Of a stretch of 64,000 bases of DNA, positions 17,801 to 27,100 are shown one piece after another. Positions within the stretch are counted from its first letter, which is position 1; each line of letters starts with the position of its first letter. The notes under the pieces were generated by a model, which was not told the origin of the DNA, made no database searches, and saw nothing but the letters and a program-made list of their open reading frames with translations. Origin of the DNA: Symsagittifera roscoffensis (taxonomy: Eukaryota; Xenacoelomorpha; Acoela; Convolutidae); NCBI RefSeq assembly GCF_963678635.1, contig NC_087067.1, forward strand, positions 37,208,686-37,272,685, given 5' to 3'. The position numbers and the translations under genes were made by a program.

Positions 17801-20739
17801 GCCATCAGAATCCGCCATTCACTCCCTTCCGCTATCAAGATTAAGACCGCATACACGAATTGTAGGGCGGGTGGCATGCTGGCGTATCCTGGGGATGTGG
17901 TAAACACCACCTTTGTCTTGGACCCAAATCTCGAGGCTACGTTCTCTTGTACCTCATTCATCGCCGCAAATAACGCCTGAATAGCCTCCCATATCTTCTT
18001 TGATGTCGGAATCTCCTTGCCCTTCAGTTGCTCAAGAAGTCCCATCGCGTGCAGGTGGTCATTCATTCCTGCAAACAATAGCAGCTCAGGTTCACAGGGC
18101 ATCTCCGACTTTATTGCCACCACTAGGGTCAACATCTGGTTCAATTCGGCTCCTGGCAAAGAGTATACCAGAGTCTCCGGCCAGAACAACTTGGGAGACG
18201 TTCCTTCGAAGTCTGATCCCGCCACAATGATCACTCTTGCAGCAGCTGGATCTGCTCTATCATAAACTGCCAGAGTCTTGGCCAATTGGGTGCCGCCACA
18301 GGGCTTCCCGTACCTGGGATCCTCTGCCAACCTTGGACCTTCGTAAGCAGCGTCAGGCAACTCCATTCCCCCCGGGTTGAGTAGCTTGTCTACTACCTTT
18401 AATTGCGCCGGGGTTGCCAACCTGATCCTGGCGATGCCAGTTCGGTGCTTGGGAGGTTCTGCTATAAGTCCAGGACTCCCTAGCTGCTTAAGAGGCCTGT
18501 AGTTAATTGGTCCCATGATCGTTTTTGTGGGAATTCCAGTCAGGTCTGTAGTCTCCATTAACTTCGTTCTCGAGAAATGCGCCTCGTGTGCTTTCAACCA
18601 GTCTACGCAATGATGTCTATTCAAGTCCTCATGCGACACTCGTTCGATCCCCAGGGTTTCCGCCAACTCTCGTCTGCATTCCAAAGTCTCTAGATCCAGT
18701 TCCTTCACCTTCTCAGGATATCTCAAGCGGGTAGTCTCCCTAGACTTCTTTTCTCTCCTGCCATCTGCCACCACCACGGAGGACATCGCCGAGGTCGGAG
18801 GTGTTGATGACTCTACCTCCTCTGACTCCATTGGTGTGGCACTCTGCAATCGGGTCTGATTGCTCCTCGAGCTATCTCTAGTGTCAACTCTCGCTCCCAA
18901 TCGACCAGCCAAGGCCCTCGAGGCAAGGAATGGTGGGTTGGGAGGTGGCCCTAAAGTGAATTGGGCTGTCTCCAGCAGGTCCGCTTCTAGCGTGTTTATG
19001 TGTTCCTGGAAGACGTCGTTCAGCCACTCAGCTCCCTTTGGCCTATCGAAATGGATTCCATCTTTCGAGGTGTCTTCAGGGAATCCCTTGTTCTCCATGC
19101 GTTCTGCAACGTCTAACAGCCTGAGAGGAAGCACACTGTTTCGGTGTATTTCTCGGATCGCCTTGTTCAGGCTCCGCACCCTCTGGTTCATCTCTAGGGA
19201 GTGTTGATCAAACATCATGTTATAGGGGACCGTGCATATCGTCAGCAGGATGGGATCCATTTGGATCCTCAGCTCCTCAAGAAGGCAACTCATCTTGTCG
19301 CATAGCCTCGTCACTTTCCTTGCTTCTCCTCTCGACACGTCGTTGGTCCCAACCATCAAGGTGACTGTGTAAACTTTGGTCATTCCTAGCATGTCCAGAG
19401 TTGCCAACATCTGTGGCGTAGCAGCTCCAGCGAAACTCAAGACTCCCGTCTGCCAATGTGACCGGATCTGGGTCAACACCCGCACCAGGCTGTCCCCTAT
19501 AATCAGGTGAACCGCACCCTCTGGCACACGAGGTGGCGCTAGATACTGCACCCAGGCTGCGTCGTGGAAGCAGTCCCTCCTGGCTTGCTGTTCCGCATTC
19601 CAGTCCAGCCGACTATGCTTGTGGTAGTTCCCCTCTGTGTTCTTCTTGTAGCTCGCGATCACGACGTTTCTGACCGGCTGTTCCCTCCAAGTTGGGGGAA
19701 GCTCTGGCCTTGTCGCTCTTTCACGACTCTGCTGCTGCAATTTCTCGCCCAGCTCCTTCAGGCGCGATGAGGCGCCACTCACCTGACTACCGCTCGAGGT
19801 CGAGGTTGGTGTATATCCTGGTAACACCACATCCATCAGAGGACGTACAGGTTGGGTCTCTAGATTGCGCAAGGAGGGCGTCGCGTCATTCGGTATCCAG
19901 ACCTCCAACCCTTCACTCATGTGTTCCCTGGCCTCGCGGTCAAGGTTGAACCGTCCTCTAGCCCTGGGAGCTTCATCCACCTCCATGCGCGACTCTGGCC
20001 TTGAGCTTGTCACCACTCGTTCGTTTGACCTGGCTCCCTTTTGTGCGTCCAGCTCGCGTTGTCGTTGTTCTATCCTTTCCAACTCCGACTTTAGTTGATC
20101 GCGATTCGCGGCGTTCTCCCGCACCTTTAGCTCCTGCTGATGTTCCGCCCTTAGCATCTCAAGTAATTTCAACGTCTGATCCCGCTCGTCGACTGCCTGG
20201 TCTCTCTCCAGCTGAAGCCTCTCCCTATCCAACTTCGCCTGATCCCGATCGAGGTTCGCTTTATTCCTTTCCTTCAGCGCCTTCTCAAGCTCTTTCCTTA
20301 GGACTCCCAGCTCCGGATATGCCTCGGTCGTCTGTTGCGCCCGCGACATCGACGGCACCTTACTCGAGCTCTGGCCCGTGGATCTCGCTGTTGGCCTCGT
20401 CGGTAGCGGGAACTCTCCTGCGCCGTGTTCGGTGTTGTTACTCAGGCCAGGATTTCTTGCCAAGTCAAAGCCCCTTACTCCTCCATCCGCATTCCAAGAC
20501 AACCATCTGGTCTGTGCTCGATTTGATATGCCCTCAGTGGTGTAGCCGACTATCAAGACAGCCTCCGTCGCAGACTCCCTGCACTCGCCCTGGTCCTCCA
20601 ACTGGAGGATCGCATTCAGCATCACCGCCATTCTCTCGTCGATCTGGGTGTGGTCCAGGTCCCTCAAGCGTCTGTACAGCTCGTCAAGAGTGGGCCTCTG
20701 CAGAGCCGTGGGCATAGAGTTCCAGAATCGGTCTGCCAT
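11860..20739 (-). CDS. ORF3 of giant element: 2959-aa protein with SGNH hydrolase domain
   Basis: A single open frame of 2959 codons in the env position. Residues 1-130 form a conserved N-terminus and about 142-235 a strongly charged coiled coil. Residues 410-590 carry a complete SGNH/GDSL esterase signature: GDS (Ser417), Gly438, GTND (Asn466), then DGIH (Asp560, His563). Residues about 835-1060 look like a second, degenerate SGNH unit (GSD 841-843, PGA, GMND 891-894, DDHP 1045-1048). The middle (1100-1650) is globular and unrecognised. About 1650-2050 is acidic and low in complexity. Near the C-terminus are a CPCHC cluster and VISSDDEEE, a SUMO-interaction-like motif. No clear signal peptide or envelope-type anchor was seen. 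The start ATG is matched by the ATG at 50144 in element B. The role is unknown; SGNH enzymes hydrolyse esters. Confidence 0.9.
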   Translation of the reverse strand: MADRFWNSMPTALQRPTLDELYRRLRDLDHTQIDERMAVMLNAILQLEDQGECRESATEAVLIVGYTTEGISNRAQTRWLSWNADGGVRGFDLARNPGLSNNTEHGAGEFPLPTRPTARSTGQSSSKVPSMSRAQQTTEAYPELGVLRKELEKALKERNKANLDRDQAKLDRERLQLERDQAVDERDQTLKLLEMLRAEHQQELKVRENAANRDQLKSELERIEQRQRELDAQKGARSNERVVTSSRPESRMEVDEAPRARGRFNLDREAREHMSEGLEVWIPNDATPSLRNLETQPVRPLMDVVLPGYTPTSTSSGSQVSGASSRLKELGEKLQQQSRERATRPELPPTWREQPVRNVVIASYKKNTEGNYHKHSRLDWNAEQQARRDCFHDAAWVQYLAPPRVPEGAVHLIIGDSLVRVLTQIRSHWQTGVLSFAGAATPQMLATLDMLGMTKVYTVTLMVGTNDVSRGEARKVTRLCDKMSCLLEELRIQMDPILLTICTVPYNMMFDQHSLEMNQRVRSLNKAIREIHRNSVLPLRLLDVAERMENKGFPEDTSKDGIHFDRPKGAEWLNDVFQEHINTLEADLLETAQFTLGPPPNPPFLASRALAGRLGARVDTRDSSRSNQTRLQSATPMESEEVESSTPPTSAMSSVVVADGRREKKSRETTRLRYPEKVKELDLETLECRRELAETLGIERVSHEDLNRHHCVDWLKAHEAHFSRTKLMETTDLTGIPTKTIMGPINYRPLKQLGSPGLIAEPPKHRTGIARIRLATPAQLKVVDKLLNPGGMELPDAAYEGPRLAEDPRYGKPCGGTQLAKTLAVYDRADPAAARVIIVAGSDFEGTSPKLFWPETLVYSLPGAELNQMLTLVVAIKSEMPCEPELLLFAGMNDHLHAMGLLEQLKGKEIPTSKKIWEAIQALFAAMNEVQENVASRFGSKTKVVFTTSPGYASMPPALQFVYAVLILIAEGSEWRILMAAPNRELEPVNLRLYRSELPAAWADISHALRGFYGLADVLIVLDEVLLLEISNFARQLKFSPVIGDDHPAINQLTASLWFRSMDVKVANSTSRTRGPSNERRNVVETEKQLESMKYRLTQENGWWPFLTPRLENATNKTREEAPLLVKQIWSFLEKQLELAERRDMTVVRFVSAANEVTIGGFWREHANGELKTRRDYEILKFLSPCWEREFLAGVFGTTATIFGAFVQEILGMPISLLLALYLVYPRYLFNMGPAYMFSRGVETLRVDGYLALVLLTHGELVSFHRLMEYGEPLSMGRVHTSIETSSYKCAAGLKTLLVQYLMMQNRYMTGEDENPTSREEWEKANRGMPLLTDLCLAMRSDPMGIIRGLEEVVTCIYGPAVTYAFPDPLVITYRHSVTHLSLISVLDGAALNWCQQEVLRARMSNTVLFGKVKDAEMMVCNFRGQMQCRMGGKREGPIEMYPKFWNLNPLTADGREILRIPAWKECFALVKRELETIMEKEILPATMPEFPIVRRMTLGMNSPLVVPSIMARMRAEEMQKDFTDGWDPLFIGYTAAVYFHTSEMKVNSWTTQAKKSRGSQPPGYEVWKVLRTLEKEGLENMLPIWDDGRMIVMEGHVALVDDMKFATRKYKAPYGLEQVEIRQEGTELDAAGQLHVALTEYKKLDPATPSPLSVDTPGDKRSGPVEDRFKKILERRRHESEEESMDETLSEAGEDMEVGNTPEPGPSGEELTTQELLKDLSEENWADTATPPLIPSPRKNLELPLAGETFNMGMLLLSSEEREKNTFEGNRDIFLGSLEDDAWQEFLEEFNREVGSETTLDKFKKELWDAVVRFGEPLLIGTGLDEKARKELLNKLVELRNARSKTRKEKCEDSSTLKQKTVDKMVDDIKRDKIGTSNMIKSTNILKARAGGRQELEGVDGEVESMMIATTPSSREVKTRKRKREVEGWGSPSVDAVSEGNLRETAPIVLARCKTAAYKNSSELRKPLEVEKEIEVPTSSTSEEDFKPQKVNVKRGSTNGQVGEVEIGKEWISKAHQDMGKQVTSDPLERNKTKNTSRTWWVALETLKEMEDCLKKLDSGIARRRRNWATQQKAEVNRIEMASHLKRSWQSLLKDHFEEAMRTSSSAPPLMANPFVRTAGQLMFTWSLVGIELETLTSYDRLKLGSKKMEVYQALMQHVARDNSGLSLARRKDATCFLRWTMSMMSDSTILACHQRASGSRTMERRVSTIILNVYQSTGIEKEDGSRLSLENHRKLDEVRRFSNKKFEEEHDVHRNLASSEQYSRLSEKGEYQYVSGVMGVAYNPFLDSEAGGAHRNHEVAELLNFWTERIMEIDAVEKEGPSLGLILEKTPEVISIPRSNKRVEVNMGGGNGLLTTNLGVIWKLLRPSWCPHPHASLIEETTERVRLAPTEDEDLAKLSVLHKLITPQMQEPSERTSDPGSAKKLEPGSCLDSTCGNGEHICDGRSCVRILSFQKEDLVTWFEDITEREKSEVQIIAECYARTTVNIATALGFFSRMCGLQALERLESEHHLVTALSVESWPGVLQVTQKHIRSWKVGLEAEMGFPLSEAYGLPLNAKSLIGSMMANLCGSHYPLHMAMVEVSSQRILVDKAFSVPKCVRLARMSHHSHKLLRKIKGTVPKELRDDLSEIWGEDLLKLERENTSDHERQNVIGKPVGSTPNLEDNDTMHEKMMELEPLLEASGERNLRSIEISHGECPCHCLAQTVWYPDHKNLCLVWDVEEIRSIGLPDHRQKVTLLVVSTMLALRWIEENITKYREATTPTAESIYAIDYSRRLELFETACKVFAIPTEVRHVWSRLRYFPWFRATLTSWLYRATKDHMRKHQKEYRQFQAEIGPEAFKRPLLTHRNAITTGWKRVGKMSRDNTKARESILEEDLAKNVSLSLHNSFCLNREARVKALPNQAKRLQEQREWMRSYEQLKAWEEIVISSDDEEELLRQFAASSTSGCSTSKAKSTR

Positions 20740-21261
20740 TCTTTATAACTTCGGGATGTGTGTAGATAGATGTCAACCAGCTCAAGAATTACCTTACCAA
20801 CTCAAGAATTACCTTACCAACTCAAGTATTACCCAATTCAAGAAATCTCTAGAAATCTTCTCTTGCAAGCACTTGCTGTAGATCCGGATTGTCGCGTGTT
20901 CAATCAAGATTCTCTTTTTCTGTTTCTCGCTTGAGTGTAGTTGGATATTCAACTTTGTTTTCAAACTTGATCTGAAAACATAAAGCTCATTAAAACTTAG
21001 TATGTCACGTTCCTAACCTAGAGACCCCCCTTCTACCCATATGATTAAAATCTTATCATTCACATATCACTTAAAACAATTTGATTGGATCTCCCTTAAG
21101 AACATGCAGATTCATTTTATGTTTTAGCACCATCAATTCTTTCTTTTAAAATTCAATTGTCATGCCAATCACATCTTAAGATCCCTTTACCTGCGCCGCA
21201 CCCCAGTACCTGACTCAAGACTCCTCCCTCACACCCGACCTGGTACTTCCATGTACCCGAC
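20740..21261 (-). other. spacer between integrase and ORF3 with short tandem repeats
   Basis: 522 bp, almost the same length as the equivalent spacer in element B (49618-50143). Near the ORF3 start, a ~22-bp unit containing CTCAAGAATTACC is repeated about three times (20780-20840). Element B has a related 24-bp unit repeated five times. It may hold a promoter, splice acceptor or translation signal for ORF3, but none could be identified. Confidence 0.6.
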
Positions 21262-24153
21262 TCAGGCGATGCTCAAGTAGTACTTCTTGTGAAGATGCAC
21301 CATTATCTCTGTTTCTGCAAAGACCACATGTAGGATAGCGTACAATTCCCTCGAGCTCAGTTTGCCCCTGTTTGGGTCGTACACCGGCATCGAGACCTCC
21401 ACTATTCCTCTTTCAATCATGAAGTCACGTAGTCTTGTCAGTGCCAATATCACGTGTTCGGGATCAATTGTGTTTCTGTCGTTGACTCTCGTTACTAGGA
21501 AGCAGAGGTATTTGCCCGGGACTTGTGCCACTGACGGTGGAAGCGCTGCTATGCCTCCCAGTCCTGGCCTCTGTCTGAACAGAAACTCTACGTTCTGGTA
21601 CTCTCTTTTGAAGTCAGCCTCCAATCTTGATTTGAAACTCATGTCCGCCGTGATGCAGATCGCGCTGGTCCTGTTTGACAGGATGAAGTCGCTATCTGTT
21701 ATCATGATGTTCTCTGAGTATTCATTGGGTATTTCGAATTTCGTTTTGAAATTCCTTCCTATGGTAGGCTCTGGTTCTTCTTCCTCCAGTTCCAATCCGC
21801 TTGTTTCCCTCACTTCCTTGAGCTTCTTTATCATCAAATTTTCGGTGTGGGTAAGTCCTACCCCCACTCCCCGGACAAAAATATTTATCGACGTCCCCGT
21901 CGATGTAGTCGGGTCTGAATTGTCCTTAGGGATGTCCAGTGGCCTGTCTGTTGCTGTCCATCCGAAAAGAGGGTCCTCTGTCTTCATGTAATTTGCTGCT
22001 GATATATCGACTTGCTGAATGCTTTGTCCTTCGTGGCTCTCGTCCTTGACATCACGCATCCACTCTAGAATCCTCAAGTTCGTGTTCTCCCTCCTTTCTA
22101 TTTCACTCTGCTCGAGATCCGTCTCCAATTCTGGCGTCGAGTAATCATCCTGCGGATAATGTCCACCATCGTCAATGACCTGCCATTCCTCTCCGGCTTC
22201 CAGTTCGCCTGCGCTTAGTAGTTCATCGCCCAACTTGTCTGGCTGTATCTTATCGATCAAGAAGTCATCCCCGTACCTATTGTACCTCATGCCTGTGCGT
22301 TTACGATTGCCAGTCCTGGTTTCCGGTGGTGTTGGTCGATCCGGCTCCATCCACTTCGGTACCTCGTTTTGCTCTGGGTCGTTCCAGTCTTCTTCTACAA
22401 ATGAACCTGCATCCGACTCCACTTCTATCTTTTCGTTGTCGTCCAAACTCAAGTTCTCATTACCATCATTTTTCTCTCTAGTGCCTTTCTCATTCACTTC
22501 GCACGCTGGTTCCACCACCAGGTACTCAAGACCTTCCATGTCTTTTGGTAGGCACCAGTCCTCCGGGGACGGGACATGAGGCTTCAGATTTTCGTAATGT
22601 GCTGCTCGCCCTGTACTCAAGCGATAGAACCGTCCTTGTTGATGTACTTCCGTAATCATGAACGGTCCTCTCCATTTCTTGAGTAGTTTCTTTGTTCCCT
22701 TGGGCGGTATGACATTTTGGAAGACCCACACGTATTGGCCCACTTCGTATGGCTTTGCTCTTAGTATCTTTTCGTCATATTTCTTGCGTTGCCTCATTTG
22801 CGCTTGCGCCGTGTTTCTCCGACATAGCTCGTTTAGCTCTTGTTGTCTTTTGATCGCTTCCTTCACGTATGCTTGAGGTGACGTCCTCTTCCCCTCGTAC
22901 TCCGGGTAAAAGAATGTTATAGGCATTGCCCTTTCCCTGCCTGTCAACATCATGAAAGGACTGATACCCGTCGTTGAGTGCTGAGTACTATTATAGGCTC
23001 CTACTACCTGTGGCAGGTATTTGTCCCAGTCCGTCATGTATCTCGAGCAGTACACCCTGAGCATGTTGACCAGTGTCCTGTTCTGTCTCTCTACCAACCC
23101 ATTGGTCTGTGGATGATAGGTCGTCGAGTGCGCTTGAGCAATGTGTGATCTCTTCATCAATTCTTTTGTCAAGTCCCCCACAAAAGCCTTGCCGTTGTCC
23201 GACTGGAAAGTCATTGGACAACCATACCGCGATATCCAATGCGTTATCAGGTGATCACATGTCTCCTCTGCCGAGGCTGTCTGGCACGGAACCGCTTCAG
23301 CCAACTTGGTGAAGTGATCTATTATAACTAGTATTTGGTTATAACCCGACTCCGTCATGCAGATTTTCTGATGGTCTATCTGCACCACTTCATTGAATTC
23401 CGAACTCTCGACAGACTTGAGGGGAAACTTCATCTTCCTTGGGTCTTTTACTTGAAGGCATGCTAGGCAGGCATTCACCCATCTCTCGCAAGCTTTTCTC
23501 ATTCCCGGCCAATCAAACCTGTGAAGTATCCTTTGTTGTACTTTATCTATCCCCTGGTGGCCCATCTGGTCGTGTGATCTGAAAAGCACCTCCGTTTGGT
23601 ACAATTGTGGTAGTATGATGAGGTTGTGTTTGTGTAATATTTTTTCCTCATCTCTTCTCTTGCACGCTACCACCCCTTCAGCTGTGTGATAAAGTAAATC
23701 TCTCTTTTCCTTGTAGAACTGGCTCAAGATCTTGTAGCTGTCTTCCTCAAGTTCCCCCTTCTCCTTGACTCCCGAATGGATCCATTTGGAGAGGTTACTT
23801 GTCATTTTGTCATTCTTCTGGGCCCTTATTAGGTCAGACAGCCTGTATCTCGCCTTAACGTGCTCCTTTAGCGCCATGATCTGTCCATTCATTTCACCAG
23901 GGTTGTGGGTGTCATCACTCAGCTTCACACATATCATCCTTTTCACGATTTTCATGTCGTCTTCTGGTACCAGATTCGTTCTGACGTTTGAGTTGCACGA
24001 TAGTTCCCTTAGTGGTTTTCTTGAAACTGCTATTTTCTCGAGCTCTTCACTACTCGTACCTCTTGTATTTCCAGATTGTACGTCCCTGAAGATGGATCCG
24101 TCTGTAATTCCCTGTCGTGCTGTCTCATCTTCTCTTCGGCCAGTATCATGCAT
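21262..24153 (-). CDS. integrase with GPY/F-like module and C-terminal macrodomain-like domain
   Basis: This 963-codon frame has an HHCC zinc site (His194, His199, Cys229, Cys232) and the DDE integrase core (Asp260, Asp319, Glu355, with the usual 35-residue gap between the last two). A KWRGPF module at about 494-498 fits the GPY/F domain. After an acidic linker, residues about 818-955 read like a macrodomain: SDFILSNRTSAICITADMSF, GIAALPPS, CFLVTRVND, and a final VFAETEI strand. The domain is also kept in element B. Integrase inserts the cDNA; macrodomains bind or hydrolyse ADP-ribose, and whether this one does is inferred. The frame overlaps gag-pol by 124 bases in the -1 frame. Element B has these parts in one frame, so the true start is probably by fusion with pol, not the ATG at 24153. 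Confidence 0.88.
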   Translation of the reverse strand: MHDTGRREDETARQGITDGSIFRDVQSGNTRGTSSEELEKIAVSRKPLRELSCNSNVRTNLVPEDDMKIVKRMICVKLSDDTHNPGEMNGQIMALKEHVKARYRLSDLIRAQKNDKMTSNLSKWIHSGVKEKGELEEDSYKILSQFYKEKRDLLYHTAEGVVACKRRDEEKILHKHNLIILPQLYQTEVLFRSHDQMGHQGIDKVQQRILHRFDWPGMRKACERWVNACLACLQVKDPRKMKFPLKSVESSEFNEVVQIDHQKICMTESGYNQILVIIDHFTKLAEAVPCQTASAEETCDHLITHWISRYGCPMTFQSDNGKAFVGDLTKELMKRSHIAQAHSTTYHPQTNGLVERQNRTLVNMLRVYCSRYMTDWDKYLPQVVGAYNSTQHSTTGISPFMMLTGRERAMPITFFYPEYEGKRTSPQAYVKEAIKRQQELNELCRRNTAQAQMRQRKKYDEKILRAKPYEVGQYVWVFQNVIPPKGTKKLLKKWRGPFMITEVHQQGRFYRLSTGRAAHYENLKPHVPSPEDWCLPKDMEGLEYLVVEPACEVNEKGTREKNDGNENLSLDDNEKIEVESDAGSFVEEDWNDPEQNEVPKWMEPDRPTPPETRTGNRKRTGMRYNRYGDDFLIDKIQPDKLGDELLSAGELEAGEEWQVIDDGGHYPQDDYSTPELETDLEQSEIERRENTNLRILEWMRDVKDESHEGQSIQQVDISAANYMKTEDPLFGWTATDRPLDIPKDNSDPTTSTGTSINIFVRGVGVGLTHTENLMIKKLKEVRETSGLELEEEEPEPTIGRNFKTKFEIPNEYSENIMITDSDFILSNRTSAICITADMSFKSRLEADFKREYQNVEFLFRQRPGLGGIAALPPSVAQVPGKYLCFLVTRVNDRNTIDPEHVILALTRLRDFMIERGIVEVSMPVYDPNRGKLSSRELYAILHVVFAETEIMVHLHKKYYLSIA

Positions 24154-27100
24154 AGACTGTCTTGATCCTCACTGCTCTCATCCGAATCTTCATCCCATTC
24201 TTTACGCTCCCCGGACAATTTTCCTTCTCCGGTTCCGTCTTCTTCCATGAATCTGTACCACTCCCCGGACTCTTGATCTAGTCCCAGGTGTTCAATTTCT
24301 TCTCTGAATGTCACTTTCTTATCCCTGACTTTTGTCTGCTCCAGAACTTTTTCGGGGATTTTTTCAACTAGTGATCGCACAACTTCCTTGCTATCAGTGA
24401 TGCTCCCTTTTGAGACGTCAGTATTGTTCACTGTTTCTTCTCTCCGAAGTATGGTTAGTTCCGGTGCCTCCTGACCTTTCCCTTGGATCACGGGCTTGTT
24501 ATCTGATAGTTTCTCAAGCAACCTCATTAAGTCTTCATCTATTCGGACCGTTCCCTCCTCTACCTGGATGAGATCATAACCTTTTGCCTTGAGTGTTTCC
24601 CTCACGATCTTGGACTTGAGCATTATTCCTATCGGAATCCCTCTATTTTTCTTCAAGATGGTCTTTTCAAGAGGCTCTTTCGGCAATTCGGGATGATCTT
24701 CTATCGGTTTGCCTGATTTGTCCAGCCATCTCGTGAGTGGAAGACTGTCGTACGTTTCTTTGTCCATAAAGGAGAAGCCGTCTTTGATCTCAGGTCTGTC
24801 CGCCTCTCTTTGTTCTTGCCTCTCGTAGAACTCCGTCTTCTTACTCAAGCTGTCAGCATTTTGATGTTTATCTCGTGTTCTGTGCTCAATTATCATGTTG
24901 TATCCATCCAAGCGAACTATCCACCTCCCAATATAGCTCTGGTCCATTGAGTACGTTTTCAGCCAGCTTAGTGCTCGGTTGTCGACTCGCAGCTTGAAGG
25001 GCTCACTGCCTAGGTATGCTCTGTATTTTTCGACAAAGGTGACCACCGCGAACATCTCTGCTTTCGGTGCTCCGTACTTCATTTCTGTGTCACTTAGGAC
25101 CTTGCTCCCGTATGCTATTGGTCTCAAGACTGTCTTCCCATTCCATTCTTGTTCTTGATGGAGAATCCCAGAAATGGCGACTACTGACGCGTCCGTGTCT
25201 AGCACGTACATCCCCTTCTCTGTCGGCATACCCAGTACTGGTGCCTCACATAGCTCTTTCTTTATTCTCTGGAATGACTCTTCTGCCGCGTTGTTCCACG
25301 TGAACTTCTTGCCCTTATGTCTCATTAGTTGTTGCATCGGGTATACCTTGTCCGCATAGCCCTTGATGAATTCTCTATAATAGTTGGCGAAACCCAGGAA
25401 GCTCATCAGCTGGTGCTCCGTCTTCGGTGATTTCCAGGTTAGGACTGCTTCCACGGCGTCTGGATCAGGTCTAATGCCGTGCTTATCTACCATCCTTCCC
25501 AAGTATTTAATCGAGTCCTTGAGTATCTCGCACTTTGATGGTTTACACTTCAGCCCCGATCTCTTCATGCACGCGAACACCTCGTCAAGCCTCTCGATGT
25601 GGTCTTCTAGTGTCGGCGTCGCTATTACCACGTCGTCCACGTAGCACATTACCAGGTTGCCGTACTTCTTCGTCACGCCTATTAACGCGTGTGCCATCAG
25701 CCGCTGAAACGTGGCTGTTGCATTGCAGAGTCCAAACGGCATCCGTTTCCATTGAAACAGACCCAACTCGCAGGCGAACCCTGTCTTGTCCCTGTCTTGC
25801 TTCCTTAATGGTACCTGCCAAAAAGCCGAGCCTAAATCAAGAGTCGTAAAAAATTTTGCATCACCTAACTTCGAGAGGCTCTCATCAATTCTAGGTATGG
25901 GATAGGCATCCTTCACCGTGACGGAGTTCAGGTATCGAAAGTCACAACAAAACCTTAACTGGTCGCCTTTCTTTTTGGCCATCACTACTCCACACGCCCA
26001 CGGTGACTTGGATGTTTCTATCATGTCATACTCTAGTAACGTTTCGATTTCTTTTCTACACGCGTCCGATTTGTGTGGGGTCATGCGCCTCGCCCCCTCC
26101 CTGTGTGGTACCGCGTTTTCCTCAAGTTCAATTTCATGTTCAACAAAATTACAACACCCGATATCCGCCTTATGCCTTGAAAAGACCTCCTCGTTTCGCT
26201 CTAGTACGTCCTTGATAGCTTCGAGCTGTTCTTCTTTCAGTTTGCCCCTTAAATGTTCAATCTCCGGCAGAACCGGTTTATCAATTTGCATTTCATCTAG
26301 TGTGGGTCGCTCTGGAAAGTTCGAACAGCTCGAAAGCCCATCGTCCGTTTCTGACTTAAGTGATTTGATAAGACCTGAAGAATCTTTTATTCTCTGCAAT
26401 CGTCTCAAGATACAAATTTTGTCCCTGTGGTTGGGACAATCAACAACTTCATTTTGTTTTGAGTTTTCAATTGTTTCATATCGAGTTTTAACCGGTAAAG
26501 CATATCCCAGCTTCCTCCCTCTCTGTATCGTGATCGGTATATCAAGGGTATTCAACAAGACACTGACGCAGAGGCCGCTCTTCGTTATCGAAAATGATCT
26601 TCCTAAAACAGCAGCGCTTTGACTATTAGGATTTGGAACTATACACACTTGCTTGTTGTCACTTAGTTCATTATAATTTTTCATCCTCAAGCTTACGATT
26701 GCCGCTTCATTAGCTTTTAACCTCACTCTCCTACTCAAGAATACCGGTGCTTTGTTTTCATTTGCCATTATTAAATTTACCGGTTTGATTGCGTACCTCC
26801 TATCCGGGTTCCGTATCCTGAACATTGCATTATTTAGATCAATCGTTACGTCGAAATTCCTGATGAAGTCTCTGCCCAAAATGAATTGGTCAGATTCATC
26901 TAGGTTTTCTACCACGATGAAGCTCATCCACAGGTTACGTTCCCCCAAATTGAGAGCTATTATCGGCGTCCTGCCCAACACCCGAAGGGCCCCTTTGTTT
27001 GCAGCTGACAGCCGTATTCTAGAGTCTATCAAGTCACCTTTGTCAAAGCCCATTTTTTCCCATGTTTCGATTGGTATGACGCTCAAGACTGCTCCCGTGT

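Noticed and set aside
11860-20739. ORF3 as a retroviral envelope gene
   Set aside because: No convincing signal peptide, furin site or C-terminal anchor. The recognisable part is an SGNH hydrolase.
11860-20739. ORF3 as a captured or neighbouring host gene
   Set aside because: It lies between the LTRs and recurs in the same place in element B, so it belongs to the element.
21362-21991. 209-codon plus-strand frame over the macrodomain region
   Set aside because: Antisense shadow of the integrase/macrodomain frame, with no conserved motif.
24030-24153. Programmed -1 frameshift between pol and integrase
   Set aside because: No canonical slippery heptamer was found and element B reads through in one frame, so a simple indel is the better explanation.
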